Of a stretch of DNA of 64,000 nucleotides, positions 42,985-53,874 are shown piece after piece; position 1 is the first letter of the stretch, and every line of letters starts with the position of its first letter. The notes under the pieces are model-generated. The model did not search any database, was not told where the DNA came from, and saw only the letters and a list, made by a program, of their open reading frames with translations. A program made the position numbers and the translations under genes. This DNA comes from Hyphomicrobium nitrativorans NL23 (GTDB lineage: Bacteria > Pseudomonadota > Alphaproteobacteria > Rhizobiales > Hyphomicrobiaceae), in assembly GCF_000503895.1 (NCBI RefSeq), contig NC_022997.1, forward strand, positions 3,351,821 to 3,415,820, read 5' to 3'.

Positions 42985-44796
42985 ATGTTTCAAACGTTCG
43001 CCGCGCCGTCTCATGCCACCGCCGTTCCCGAGCGGATCAAGGGACTGCGCAGTCTCCTCGCCGACAAAGGCCTCGATGCGTTCATCCTGCCGCGCGGCGA
43101 CCCGCACCAGAGCGAGTACGTCGCGCCCGCGTTCGAGCGGCTCGCGTGGCTCACGGGCTTTACGGGAAGCGCGGGGCTGGTTGCGGTCGCGCGGCGGCAG
43201 GCGGGGCTGTTCGTGGACGGGCGCTATACGGTGCAGGCGCGCAGCGAATGCGGCGGCGGGCTGTTCGATCTGCCGGGTATTGCGCGCACGGCCCTCGTGC
43301 CGTGGCTCAGGGAGAAGCTGAAGCGCGGCGACGTGGTGGGGTTCGATCCCTGGCTGCATACGGTGTCGGAGATCGAACGATTGCGCGCCGCGCTGAGGCC
43401 TGCCGGCATCACGTTCAAGCCCGTACGACGTAATCCCATCGACACGCTGTGGGGCCGCGCGCGCCCCGCGCCGCCGCTCGGGCCTGTGCTGCCGCATCCG
43501 ATGAAGTATGCGGGCCGCACGGCGGAGACCAAGATCGCCGCGGTGCAGAAGGTTCTGAAAGAAGACGGCCAGGATGCGGTCGTGCTGACAAGCCCGGATT
43601 CCGTTTGCTGGCTGTTCAACATTCGCGGCCAAGACGTGCCGCACAATCCGATTGTGCTCGCGTTCGCGGTCGTGCCTGCGCAGGGTAAGCCTGAACTCTT
43701 CGTCGCACCGGAAAAGCTCACGCGCGAAGCCCGCCAGCAACTCGACGGCGCCGTAAAGACGCAAGCGCCGGACGCGCTGAAAAGCCGTCTTCAGACGCTG
43801 CGCAAAGCCGGAAAGGCCGTGCGCCTCGATCACGACCGCGCAGCGTGGGCACTGGCGCGCGCGCTCGGGCCGAGCGCGGTACGCGGGGCCGATCCCTGCG
43901 TCGCCATGAAAGCCATCAAGAACCCGGCCGAGATCAAAGGTGCGCGGGCAGCACACGTGCGCGACGGCGCGGCGGTGGTGCAGTTTCTCGCCTGGCTCGA
44001 CGGCGCGATTGCGGACGGCACGCGCATCGACGAGATCCAAGCCGTCACCGCGCTCGAAGCACAGCGCGCGGCGACCGGCGCACTCAAGGAGATCTCGTTC
44101 GATACGATCTCGGGCAGCGGCCCGAACGGCGCCATCGTGCATTACCGCGTGACGGAGGCAACGAACCGCAAACTGAGAACCGACGAGCTCTTTCTCATCG
44201 ACTCGGGCGCGCAGTACCTCGACGGCACGACCGACATCACGCGGACCGTCGCCATCGGCACGCCGAGCGCGGAAATGCGCGAGCGCTTTACGCTGGTGCT
44301 CAAGGGGCATATCGCCATCGCTACCGCGCGCTTTCCCAAAGGCACGCGCGGGCTGGATCTCGACCCGTTCGCCCGGCGCGCGCTGTGGGCCCACGGCCTC
44401 GACTACGATCACGGCACGGGCCATGGCATCGGCAGCTATCTCTCCGTGCACGAGGGGCCGCAGTCGATCTCGCGGGCGGGCACGGCCGTGATCGAACCCG
44501 GCATGATCATCTCGAACGAGCCGGGCTATTACAAAGAGGGCGCGTACGGCATCCGCATCGAGAACCTCGTGCTCGTGACCGAGCCCGAAACGCCCAAAAG
44601 TGGCGAGCGCGACGTGATGGCTTTCGAGACGTTGACGCTCGTGCCGATCGACCGGCGTCTCGTCGTGAAAGAGTTGCTGACGCCAGACGAGGTGGGCTGG
44701 CTCGACAGCTATCACGCGCGCGTCGCGGCCGAGATCGGGCCGCATCTCGAAGGGGCCGCGCTGACCTGGCTCGACGCAGCGACGCAACCGATCTGA
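42985..44796 (+). CDS. aminopeptidase P (M24B metallopeptidase)
   Basis: 603 aa, the three-domain long form. Removes N-terminal residues before proline. Two creatinase-like N domains (LDAFILPRGDPHQSEY, GLFVDGRYTVQA) precede the pita-bread domain with metal ligands in LIDSGAQYLDGTTDITRT, GHGIGSYLSVHEGP and SNEPGYYKEGAYGIRIEN. It follows prmA by 18 nt. Confidence 0.94.
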   Translation: MFQTFAAPSHATAVPERIKGLRSLLADKGLDAFILPRGDPHQSEYVAPAFERLAWLTGFTGSAGLVAVARRQAGLFVDGRYTVQARSECGGGLFDLPGIARTALVPWLREKLKRGDVVGFDPWLHTVSEIERLRAALRPAGITFKPVRRNPIDTLWGRARPAPPLGPVLPHPMKYAGRTAETKIAAVQKVLKEDGQDAVVLTSPDSVCWLFNIRGQDVPHNPIVLAFAVVPAQGKPELFVAPEKLTREARQQLDGAVKTQAPDALKSRLQTLRKAGKAVRLDHDRAAWALARALGPSAVRGADPCVAMKAIKNPAEIKGARAAHVRDGAAVVQFLAWLDGAIADGTRIDEIQAVTALEAQRAATGALKEISFDTISGSGPNGAIVHYRVTEATNRKLRTDELFLIDSGAQYLDGTTDITRTVAIGTPSAEMRERFTLVLKGHIAIATARFPKGTRGLDLDPFARRALWAHGLDYDHGTGHGIGSYLSVHEGPQSISRAGTAVIEPGMIISNEPGYYKEGAYGIRIENLVLVTEPETPKSGERDVMAFETLTLVPIDRRLVVKELLTPDEVGWLDSYHARVAAEIGPHLEGAALTWLDAATQPI

Positions 44797-45096
44797 TCTC
44801 CGCCGCGGATTGGCGAACAGACACGTTTCGATGGCGACGCTCCCGGCACGAGTCGTTGCAGGCGCGGCTGCGCAACCGTCTGAAACGGGCCCCGGCATAA
44901 AAGACTCGCCGTGAGCACTCTCATTTTTTCTATTTTTCTCAATGCGTCACGTCGATTTTCTATTATCATCTATGAGTTGTGATTCGGGCATGCCGCGGCC
45001 CAGCGCTGCATCGCTCACAGATACGATTTCGATCGTGCGCCTCGCGTACGGCGCCGGTTAGACACGACACAATCGAACTCCGTGGAGCGCCGTCCC
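44797..45096. other. 300-nt gap with an AT-rich promoter-like segment
   Basis: No gene seen. 44925-44975 is strongly AT-rich (runs such as TTTTTTCTATTTTTCTC and TTTTCTATTATCATC) and probably carries the promoter of the VOC/coiled-coil gene at 45097. A small CGGGGCCCG-type dyad lies near 44885. Confidence 0.4.
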
Positions 45097-46590
45097 ATGA
45101 CCGACGCGAGCAGCCCTCTGCCCGCTCCCAACCTCATGCCGCTCATGCGCTACCGCGACCTCGCGGAAGCGATGATCTGGCTTGAGCGGGCCTTCGGCTT
45201 CGAGAAGCAGATCGCCGTTTCCGATAACGACGGAGCGGCCATCTACGGGCAGATGACCTATCGCGGCAGCCTCATGATGATGGGGGCTGTGCGCGACACC
45301 GATCTCGACAAGCTCATGCGTCAACCGGACGAGGTGGGCGATGTCGAGACGCAGAGCTGCTACATCGTCGTCGAGGACGCCGACGCACACTACGCGCGCG
45401 CGGTCGAAGCGGGCGCGGAGATCGTGCTCGAAATCAAGAGCGACGGGCTTGGCCGGCGCGGCTACTCCTGCCGCGATCCGCAGGGGCATATCTGGAACTT
45501 CGGAACCTACAATCCGGCCAAGGGGCTCGCGCCGGTCGCGGCGGTCGCCTGCGATGCCGCGCCCTACGTTTCGGCCGATACGCCATCCGCCGCATCCCGG
45601 TTTCGCACCCCTTTCGCAACGGCTGCGGCGTTGTTGCTCGCGGTGGGGGCCGGCACCTGGCTCTTTGCGGACAGTATCAAGACAGACCTCGCTCAACGCT
45701 TCGCCCAGGAACAAACGGCCGAGGCGGAAGCCGCCTATGCGGAACTCGCGAAGGTGAGGGCCGAAAAGCGCGCGGCGGACGCGAAAGTCGCCGAACTCAA
45801 CCAAAAGCTCGAAGCCGCCAGCGGCGCGCGCCGAGCAGACGACAGCGCAGCTCTCCAAGCGGAGATGGCGCGTGCCGAAAAGGCTGAAGCCGAAAAGAGC
45901 GAGGCAGAGAACGTTCTCGCCAAGGCAGAAAGCGCACGTCGCGATGCCGAAGCGGAGGTTGCCGCGCTCAAGGCGGAACTCGACCGCGAACGCGTGGCGG
46001 CGAAGACGGCGAGCGCCCAGCGGCAGAGCGAGGAAGCCGACGCGAAGCAAGCCGGCCTCGTAGCGAAGCGTCTTCAAGACGAGTTGGCGGAGACGCGGAG
46101 TGCGCGCCTCAAGGCTGAAGCGGAAACCGTGACACTGAAGGCGGAACTGGAGCGCCAGCAGATCGCCCTCGATACCGCGAATGAGGCTAAGCGGATCAGC
46201 GAAGAGAAACTCGCCGTCCAGACCGCCACAGCCACCGCAGCCGAAGCCCTGGCGCACAAGATGGCTCAAACGGCTGCGCGCGCCGACGCCGCCCCGCCCC
46301 CTGCCGCTCCGTCACCCGCCGTCGAAGCGTTTGCACAGACGGCGGTTCCGGCGACGCCTCCGGGCGGAGCGCACGACATCGAAACCTCCGCAACGGGTCC
46401 GGCCACAACGGCGGCCAACGCCACGGACGACGCGAAGGCTGCCCCGCGTCCTCGCAAAGCCGGAAAACGGACAGCCCGGCGCAATACGTTCAGGCGGGCC
46501 GCCGCAGCGCGCGCCGACCAGACCCATCCGCCGACCTACGTCGTCAATCTGCGCGACGTGCCGTGGCCTTACAGCGCCTGGTACAAATGA
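45097..46590 (+). CDS. VOC (glyoxalase-like) domain fused to a membrane helix and long coiled coil
   Basis: 497 aa from ATG 45097. Residues 10-140 are a vicinal-oxygen-chelate domain: MPLMRYRDLAEAMIWLERAFGF, YGQMTYRGSLMMMG, CYIVVEDADAHYARAVEAGA and the closing RDPQGHIWNFGTY. Residues about 172-191 (ATAAALLLAVGAGTWLFA) form one membrane helix. About 200-380 is a long Ala/Glu/Lys/Arg coiled coil. A Pro/Ala linker and a basic patch (RPRKAGKRTARR) precede a conserved-looking end, YVVNLRDVPWPYSAWYK. Stand-alone VOC proteins are about 140 aa, so this is an unusual fusion. Function unknown. Confidence 0.8.
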   Translation: MTDASSPLPAPNLMPLMRYRDLAEAMIWLERAFGFEKQIAVSDNDGAAIYGQMTYRGSLMMMGAVRDTDLDKLMRQPDEVGDVETQSCYIVVEDADAHYARAVEAGAEIVLEIKSDGLGRRGYSCRDPQGHIWNFGTYNPAKGLAPVAAVACDAAPYVSADTPSAASRFRTPFATAAALLLAVGAGTWLFADSIKTDLAQRFAQEQTAEAEAAYAELAKVRAEKRAADAKVAELNQKLEAASGARRADDSAALQAEMARAEKAEAEKSEAENVLAKAESARRDAEAEVAALKAELDRERVAAKTASAQRQSEEADAKQAGLVAKRLQDELAETRSARLKAEAETVTLKAELERQQIALDTANEAKRISEEKLAVQTATATAAEALAHKMAQTAARADAAPPPAAPSPAVEAFAQTAVPATPPGGAHDIETSATGPATTAANATDDAKAAPRPRKAGKRTARRNTFRRAAAARADQTHPPTYVVNLRDVPWPYSAWYK

Positions 46591-46660
46591 TCCGACGCTT
46601 CGGCGCCTGACACCGAAGACAGGCGAACGGCGCCGCTGACCCGGCGCCTTCGCGGCCCAC

Positions 46661-46678
46661 CTGTTCCCGCGGGAACAG
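46661..46678. promoter_or_regulatory. 18-bp perfect palindrome
   Basis: CTGTTCCCGCGGGAACAG reads the same on both strands. It lies in the 241-nt gap upstream of the basic secreted protein gene (ATG 46832), with no T-run next to it, so it is more like a protein-binding site than a terminator. It shares outer bases with chromosome-partition parS sites but differs in the four central positions. Confidence 0.45.
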
Positions 46679-46831
46679 CATCCCTGGTCATTCCCCGTCA
46701 CGTTCGAAGGATCGGCAGCACGGCGCACATATTTTCTCGCGCCCTTCTGCCGCTCGAACCGTGCCCCTGTCCGCAGCTCCCCATGCTGGACAGCGCGCGT
46801 GCGTCATCCGAAAACCAGGAAAGGGGCGGAT

Positions 46832-47377
46832 ATGTCTTCGAAAGCTTCTCTTTTGATCCTAAGCCTGATCGCGGGCGCGGCGGCCACCGTGTCGCCCGCT
46901 ATCGCTGCAACTCACGAGCGTGGAGCGCCTGCCAAGTCAGCCGTCGCAAAGGCACAGGAGCCGATGCGCACGACCGACGCGAAGCCCGTTCTCAAAGCGG
47001 ACAAGCCGAGCACGAAGCAAGCGAGCGCGTCGAATTCGGCCAGGTCGAGCCCGGCCGACGTCAAGCGCGGGCGCAAACAGGCCAAGGCCAGGCCGAAGAC
47101 GCGGAGGGCGGCGAGCGCGCGGGCCGCCGCGGCGAAGCCCCATGCCGTCTCCAAGCGCGAAGCTCTCTCGCGGGCCAAGCCGACCTCGAAAATATCTCCG
47201 AGGCGTGCGCGTTACGTCGACGAGCGCGAGCGGGCACTCGATGTCGCCGCCTCCTACGCGCCCAAGACGATTGCGCGCCTGCGCCGCAACCGGACCATCG
47301 AGCGTGCAGAAACCTCGCGTGCGAGCCGCGATGCCGGCTGGCACCGTTACGTGGATACCTACGAGCGGAAGCGCTGA
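46832..47377 (+). CDS. secreted, very basic low-complexity protein
   Basis: 181 aa from ATG 46832 (AAAGGGGCGG upstream). The signal peptide ends near ATVSPAIA. The mature protein is dominated by Lys, Arg, Ala and Ser (KRGRKQAKARPKTRRAAS), followed by a helical C-terminus with ARYVDERERALDVAASYAPK and WHRYVDTYERKR. I do not recognise a family. It could bind an anionic surface polymer or nucleic acid; that is a guess from charge. Convergent with ligA. Confidence 0.6.
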   Translation: MSSKASLLILSLIAGAAATVSPAIAATHERGAPAKSAVAKAQEPMRTTDAKPVLKADKPSTKQASASNSARSSPADVKRGRKQAKARPKTRRAASARAAAAKPHAVSKREALSRAKPTSKISPRRARYVDERERALDVAASYAPKTIARLRRNRTIERAETSRASRDAGWHRYVDTYERKR

Positions 47378-47434
47378 GCCACTGAACACAGAGCGACGGG
47401 CGGCGAGGACGACGGGTCCTTCGCCGCTCGCGTG

Positions 47435-49579
<2,145 letters not shown>

Positions 49580-49634
49580 TCAATACTCGATTGGCAGCAT
49601 CAATAGCGGAGGACGCCTTCAAAGCAAACGGGTG

Positions 49635-50492
49635 TCAGCCCGGACCGCCAAGGCCGAACTTCGGCACGGCGCGCCATGCCTTGGTCATCCAGGAGTCGCT
49701 ATCCGCGTTCGGCGTGTAGCCGCCTTGAGTCAATAGCGCGTGGGCGTCGCGATACCACTTCGACTCCGGGAAGTTGTGGCCGAGCACGGCCACCGCAGTC
49801 TGCGCCTCGTTCACCACGCCGAGCGCCATGTAGCACTCGGTGAGGCGCATCAACGCCTCTTCCACGTGCGCCGTCGTCTGGTAATCGGACACGACCGTGC
49901 GGAAGCGGTTGATGGCCGCCACGAAGTTCTTCTGGCCCTGGTAGTAGCGGCCAACCTCCATCTCGGAGGCGGCGAGGCTGTCCTCGGCGATGCGGATGCG
50001 GTTCTCAGCCTGGCGCGCGTAGGTGCTGTCGGGATAGCGCGACTGCAGAATTTTCAGCTGCTCGAGCGCCTTGCGCGTCGCGCTCTGGTCGCGGTTCGCC
50101 GTCTTGATTTCGTCGAAGTAGGAAGACGCGATGATGTGATGGGCGAGCGGCGCATCTTTCGTGCCAGGATGCATGACGACATAGCGCTCGGCGGACGCAA
50201 CTGCCTCCGGTCCTTTGCCGGCCTTGTAGTAGGCATAGGCTGCAAGCACCATCGCGCGGCGCGCTTCCGGCGAATAGGGATGCGACCGATCGAGATCCTC
50301 GAATTTCTTGGCCGCGTCCTGGAAGCGCCCGCGATTCATGAGCGAGTCGGCGTCGGCATACATCTTCTCGGGCGGATCGGCGTTGAGGATGCTGGTGGCA
50401 TCGGACGAGGACGCGCAGCCGCCGAGGGCCAGTCCGGCGCCTGCCATCGCGCACCACATGACGGCGGCGGCCCATTTCGGCGTCTTCAGCAT
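49635..50492 (-). CDS. bamD: outer-membrane assembly lipoprotein BamD
   Basis: 285 aa. Essential lipoprotein of the BAM complex. ATG 50492 starts a lipoprotein signal with lipobox LALGGC. TPR-like repeats follow: MYADADSLMNRGRFQDAAKKFEDLDRSHPYSPEARRA, YVVMHPGTKDAPLAHHIIAS and YPDSTYARQAENRI (each part of the BamD fold). Its place between lpxC and ligA fits alphaproteobacterial order. Confidence 0.94.
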   Translation of the reverse strand: MLKTPKWAAAVMWCAMAGAGLALGGCASSSDATSILNADPPEKMYADADSLMNRGRFQDAAKKFEDLDRSHPYSPEARRAMVLAAYAYYKAGKGPEAVASAERYVVMHPGTKDAPLAHHIIASSYFDEIKTANRDQSATRKALEQLKILQSRYPDSTYARQAENRIRIAEDSLAASEMEVGRYYQGQKNFVAAINRFRTVVSDYQTTAHVEEALMRLTECYMALGVVNEAQTAVAVLGHNFPESKWYRDAHALLTQGGYTPNADSDSWMTKAWRAVPKFGLGGPG

Positions 50493-50805
50493 CGAATGCC
50501 CTACTCCCCAACCCCGGTCGGCGATGTGCGCGCTTTGGGGGCGCATCGTCCTCATGATCCAGGTCTTTGACGAGACCGATGTAGCACACTTCAAAACAGG
50601 CCTGAAGCCGACAAGGGCATGAACTATCCCGGCGGCGAAGCTATCCCCACAATGTGGTTGATCTGAGACTTGGAGCGAAATTTTCCGCCATGCCACGATG
50701 CAAAAGTCTCTGACATATCAAGAGACTGCACTGTCGCGCGCAAGCGACACGCGCTCACGCGCGCGAACATCCCGAGAGTCGTTCTACTTCGCTGAAAAGC
50801 GGCGA
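50493..50805 (-). other. 313-nt lpxC-bamD spacer with a weak terminator at 50705-50727
   Basis: No gene seen. On the minus strand AGTCTCT and AGAGACT (7-bp arms, 50721-50727 and 50705-50711) are followed by TTTG, a weak terminator for lpxC 78 nt past its stop. The remainder must hold a promoter for bamD. Confidence 0.45.
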
Positions 50806-51750
50806 TTACTCGCCCGCAGCGGCGACAACGGCCGGTTCGAAGGGAAGCGTGCGGGGCTCGCGGACGCGGGGCGCCTGCACGATGGCCCAAGCGGTGGTGT
50901 CCTCCAGCAGCTTCTGGAGCACCAGCGAGTTCAGCCGGTGGCCGCCACGCAGCGAGCGGTAAGCGCCGATGATCGGATGTCCGGCGAGGCCGAGATCGCC
51001 CACGGCATCCAGCATCTTGTGGCGGACGAACTCCTGCGGATCGCGCAGACCTTCGCGGTTCATGATGCGGTCGTCGCCGATGGCGACAGTGTTGGTCAGG
51101 TTGGCACCGAGCGCAAGGCCGGCCTTCCAAAGGCGCTCGACGTCGCTCATGAAGCCAAACGTGCGGGCGTGGGCCACTTCGTTGCGGAAGACGCCGGGGC
51201 TCATCTCGAACGCCATGCGCTGGCGGCCAATGATCGGCGATGGGAAATCGATCTCGACATCGAGGTGGAGGCCGGAGGAATGCGGCCCCAGCTCACCCCA
51301 GCAGTCGCCCTCTTCGACACGTACGGTTTTCAACACCTTGAGGAAACGGCGGGGCGCGGCGAGCTCGCGGACGCCAACCTCGTCAATGGCATCGACGAAC
51401 GGCTTGGAGCTGCCGTCCATGATCGGCACTTCCTTGCTGTCGATTTCGATGACGCAGTTGTCGATGTGGAGGCCGCGCAGCGCGGCGAGGAGGTGCTCGA
51501 CGGTGGAAACGGTAACGCCTTCGTCGTTTCCGATGACCGTGCAGAGCGTGAGATTCTTGACGTTACAGACTTTGGCGGGGATCTCGGCGGTGATGCGGCC
51601 GCGTTTCGTGACGATAAATCGAAGGCCGGTATCGGCTGCCGCCGGATGCAGGATCACCGAAACCGGCGCTCCGCTATGCACCCCCGTGCCATGGACTTCG
51701 ATGTCACGGGCAATCGTCGTCTGTCGTGCGCCAATGAATCGATTTGACAT
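50806..51750 (-). CDS. lpxC: UDP-3-O-acyl-N-acetylglucosamine deacetylase
   Basis: 314 aa. Committed step of lipid A synthesis. Zinc and catalytic motifs: TVEHLLAALRGLHIDN (first His), KMLDAVGDLGLAGHPIIG (His and Asp ligands) and RGGHRLNSLVLQKLL (catalytic His). N-terminal TGVHSGAPV matches. I chose ATG 51750, as in homologues; the frame runs on to 51828. It follows ftsZ, the usual alphaproteobacterial order. Confidence 0.95.
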   Translation of the reverse strand: MSNRFIGARQTTIARDIEVHGTGVHSGAPVSVILHPAAADTGLRFIVTKRGRITAEIPAKVCNVKNLTLCTVIGNDEGVTVSTVEHLLAALRGLHIDNCVIEIDSKEVPIMDGSSKPFVDAIDEVGVRELAAPRRFLKVLKTVRVEEGDCWGELGPHSSGLHLDVEIDFPSPIIGRQRMAFEMSPGVFRNEVAHARTFGFMSDVERLWKAGLALGANLTNTVAIGDDRIMNREGLRDPQEFVRHKMLDAVGDLGLAGHPIIGAYRSLRGGHRLNSLVLQKLLEDTTAWAIVQAPRVREPRTLPFEPAVVAAAGE

Positions 51751-52047
51751 TCTGCGCCGTCCCTCGTTGCCGACATTCCGCCTTTTCGGCGGTCCGTCAC
51801 CCCCGGCCAAAGTTCGCTCTCCGCTCACCCCGTTCCCCGTACTGCATCTGCCCAGCCTGCTTAATTTTGCAGGGTTTTATTAGGTATGTTGGGCAGGCGG
51901 GTGAGGCGGATCCTCCGTGCGAACCGGTCGTTATGGTGAAACGATAGTCGCCGTGCCCGTGTGGCACAAATCACGCTTTCTTACGGTGTGTTACGATCCG
52001 GGACATTCCTCAACGGACGTTCCGGCCGCGTCGAACGGAATCGCTAT
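51751..52047 (-). promoter_or_regulatory. ftsZ-lpxC spacer with a nested hairpin at 51848-51896
   Basis: 297 nt without a gene. CTGCCCA (51848-51854) pairs with TGGGCAG (51890-51896); inside it CCTGC-TTAATTTT-GCAGG forms a second stem-loop. It lies about 100 nt before the lpxC start on the transcribed strand, so it may be part of the ftsZ terminator or the lpxC leader. No T-run follows. Confidence 0.35.
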
Positions 52048-53784
52048 CTAGCGACCGCGCTCCCGAAAAAAAACTGGCAATTCAGCATCTTGGTTGCCGG
52101 GCCGATTTTCGTCCGTTGAATGATTTTCATAATCCTGCACACCGCCATTCTGGTGGGCCGGGCCGTCGGCATAGCCAGACGGGTGATAGCCCGCCGGCTC
52201 CGCGTGATGCGATGGGTCCGAATCAGGCGCACCACGGACTTTTCCGGCGAGTCGCTCGAAAAGACCGAGCCGGCGGCGTGGCTCCGCGCCGTGGCCAGCC
52301 GGCTGCTCGCGCGATTCCTCCATGGCCCGATAAACCCGCTGGGCAACAGGGGGGAAATCGCCGACATCGGGCATGCGGCGCTGCTGGCGGCGGATCTCGG
52401 ATGGCGCTTCCGGCATGAAGCCGGCCTGACCATGGGCCCCAGGCTGACCATGGGCCGACGCGTAACCCTGGTGCGGTAACGGCGGGGGCGACGCGCCCTG
52501 AAGCTGGGGCGGTCCGCTCTCGATGGTGACGTTGCCGGGACCGTGCCACGCGTCGCCCGAGCGACCTTGGCCCGGCGCACGGCCGGAAGCGGGGACGCCA
52601 GACCTCGGCGCACCGGATGAAGGCGACGACGGCGAATACTGGAGCGCTTCCGTCAGGCGGCGCTGCATATCCTGCGGCGCGGGCGCGCGGTCGTCACGCG
52701 CCGCAGCGGGCGGATGTCCGGTCGGCGGCAGGCGGCGGCGGGGTTCGGCCGACGCCGGATTGCGTCCGCCGCGCATCCAGTCGTCGGACTGCGCCTGCGG
52801 ATGGCGGTCGCCCTCCGCCACGCGGTTCATGCCGGATGCGACGATGGACACGCGGATGCGGTCGCCGAGGCTTTCGTCGTACGTGGCGCCGACGATGATG
52901 TTGGCCTCGGGATCCACTTCCTGGCGCACGCGGCTGGCCGCTTCGTCGACTTCGTAAAGCGTGAGATCCTTGCCGCCGGTGATCGACAGCAAAAGCCCTT
53001 TGGCACCGCGCAGCGACACGTCGTCGAGCAGCGGATTGGCGATGGCTTCCTCGGCAGCGACGGTGGCGCGGTTCTGACCTTCCGCCTCGCCCGTGCCCAT
53101 CATGGCGGTGCCCATGTCCGTCATCACGGTGCGCACGTCGGCGAAGTCGAGGTTGATGAGGCCTTCCTTCAAAATCAGATCGACGATGCAGGCCACGCCC
53201 GAATAGAGCACCTGATCGGCCATCACGAAGGCCTCGGAGAACGTCGTGCGCTCGCTCGCGACGCGGAACAGGTTCTGGTTCGGGATGACAATCAGCGTGT
53301 CGACGTAGGGGCGTAGTTCCTCGATGCCCGCTTCCGCCACGCGCATGCGGCGTGCGCCTTCGAACAGGAACGGCTTGGTGACGACGCCAACGGTCAGGAT
53401 GCCCATCTCACGCGCCACGCGCGCGATGACGGACGCCGCCCCGGTGCCCGTTCCGCCGCCCATGCCCGCGGCGATGAACACCATGTGCGAGCCCTTGATG
53501 AAGGTGCGGATCTCTTCGATCGATTCCTCGGCCGCAGCCTCGCCGATCTCGGGGCGCGAACCGGCGCCGAGCCCTTCGGTGAGGGCTGCGCCAAGCTGAA
53601 TTCTGAGATCGGTCGCGGCTGCCACGAGCGCCTGTGCGTCCGTGTTGGCGACGATGAAGTCGACACCGGCCAGCCCCGAGGCGATCATGTTGTTGACGGC
53701 GTTGCAGCCCGCACCGCCGATGCCGATCACCGTGAGCTTCGGCCTGAGTTCCGACATGCTCGGCAGGTCGCTCTTGGTGCTCAT
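52048..53784 (-). CDS. ftsZ: cell division protein FtsZ
   Basis: 578 aa. Tubulin-like GTPase that forms the Z ring. Core motifs: [16 protein letters not shown], the tubulin signature [11 protein letters not shown] and the T7-loop region [11 protein letters not shown]. The core ends near residue 320. A long Pro/Gln/Gly/His-rich linker of some 230 residues follows, and the last residues ([11 protein letters not shown]) resemble the conserved C-terminal peptide that binds FtsA. It follows ftsA by 90 nt. Confidence 0.97.
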   Translation of the reverse strand: MSTKSDLPSMSELRPKLTVIGIGGAGCNAVNNMIASGLAGVDFIVANTDAQALVAAATDLRIQLGAALTEGLGAGSRPEIGEAAAEESIEEIRTFIKGSHMVFIAAGMGGGTGTGAASVIARVAREMGILTVGVVTKPFLFEGARRMRVAEAGIEELRPYVDTLIVIPNQNLFRVASERTTFSEAFVMADQVLYSGVACIVDLILKEGLINLDFADVRTVMTDMGTAMMGTGEAEGQNRATVAAEEAIANPLLDDVSLRGAKGLLLSITGGKDLTLYEVDEAASRVRQEVDPEANIIVGATYDESLGDRIRVSIVASGMNRVAEGDRHPQAQSDDWMRGGRNPASAEPRRRLPPTGHPPAAARDDRAPAPQDMQRRLTEALQYSPSSPSSGAPRSGVPASGRAPGQGRSGDAWHGPGNVTIESGPPQLQGASPPPLPHQGYASAHGQPGAHGQAGFMPEAPSEIRRQQRRMPDVGDFPPVAQRVYRAMEESREQPAGHGAEPRRRLGLFERLAGKVRGAPDSDPSHHAEPAGYHPSGYADGPAHQNGGVQDYENHSTDENRPGNQDAELPVFFRERGR

Positions 53785-53874
53785 CTAACCCCCGTTCCGC
53801 GCGAGGGAGACAGTCCGCGCGACGCGGCTCCCCGGCTTTTCGACACTGCCCGTCCGGTCATTGCCGGCAGCGAG

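Noticed and set aside
41938-44898. 986-codon open frame on the minus strand
   Set aside because: Antisense to prmA and aminopeptidase P, which have full catalytic motifs; no recognisable domain in the antisense product.
46661-46678. parS partition site
   Set aside because: Only the outer bases match the parS consensus; the four central positions, important for ParB, differ, and no parA/parB is near.
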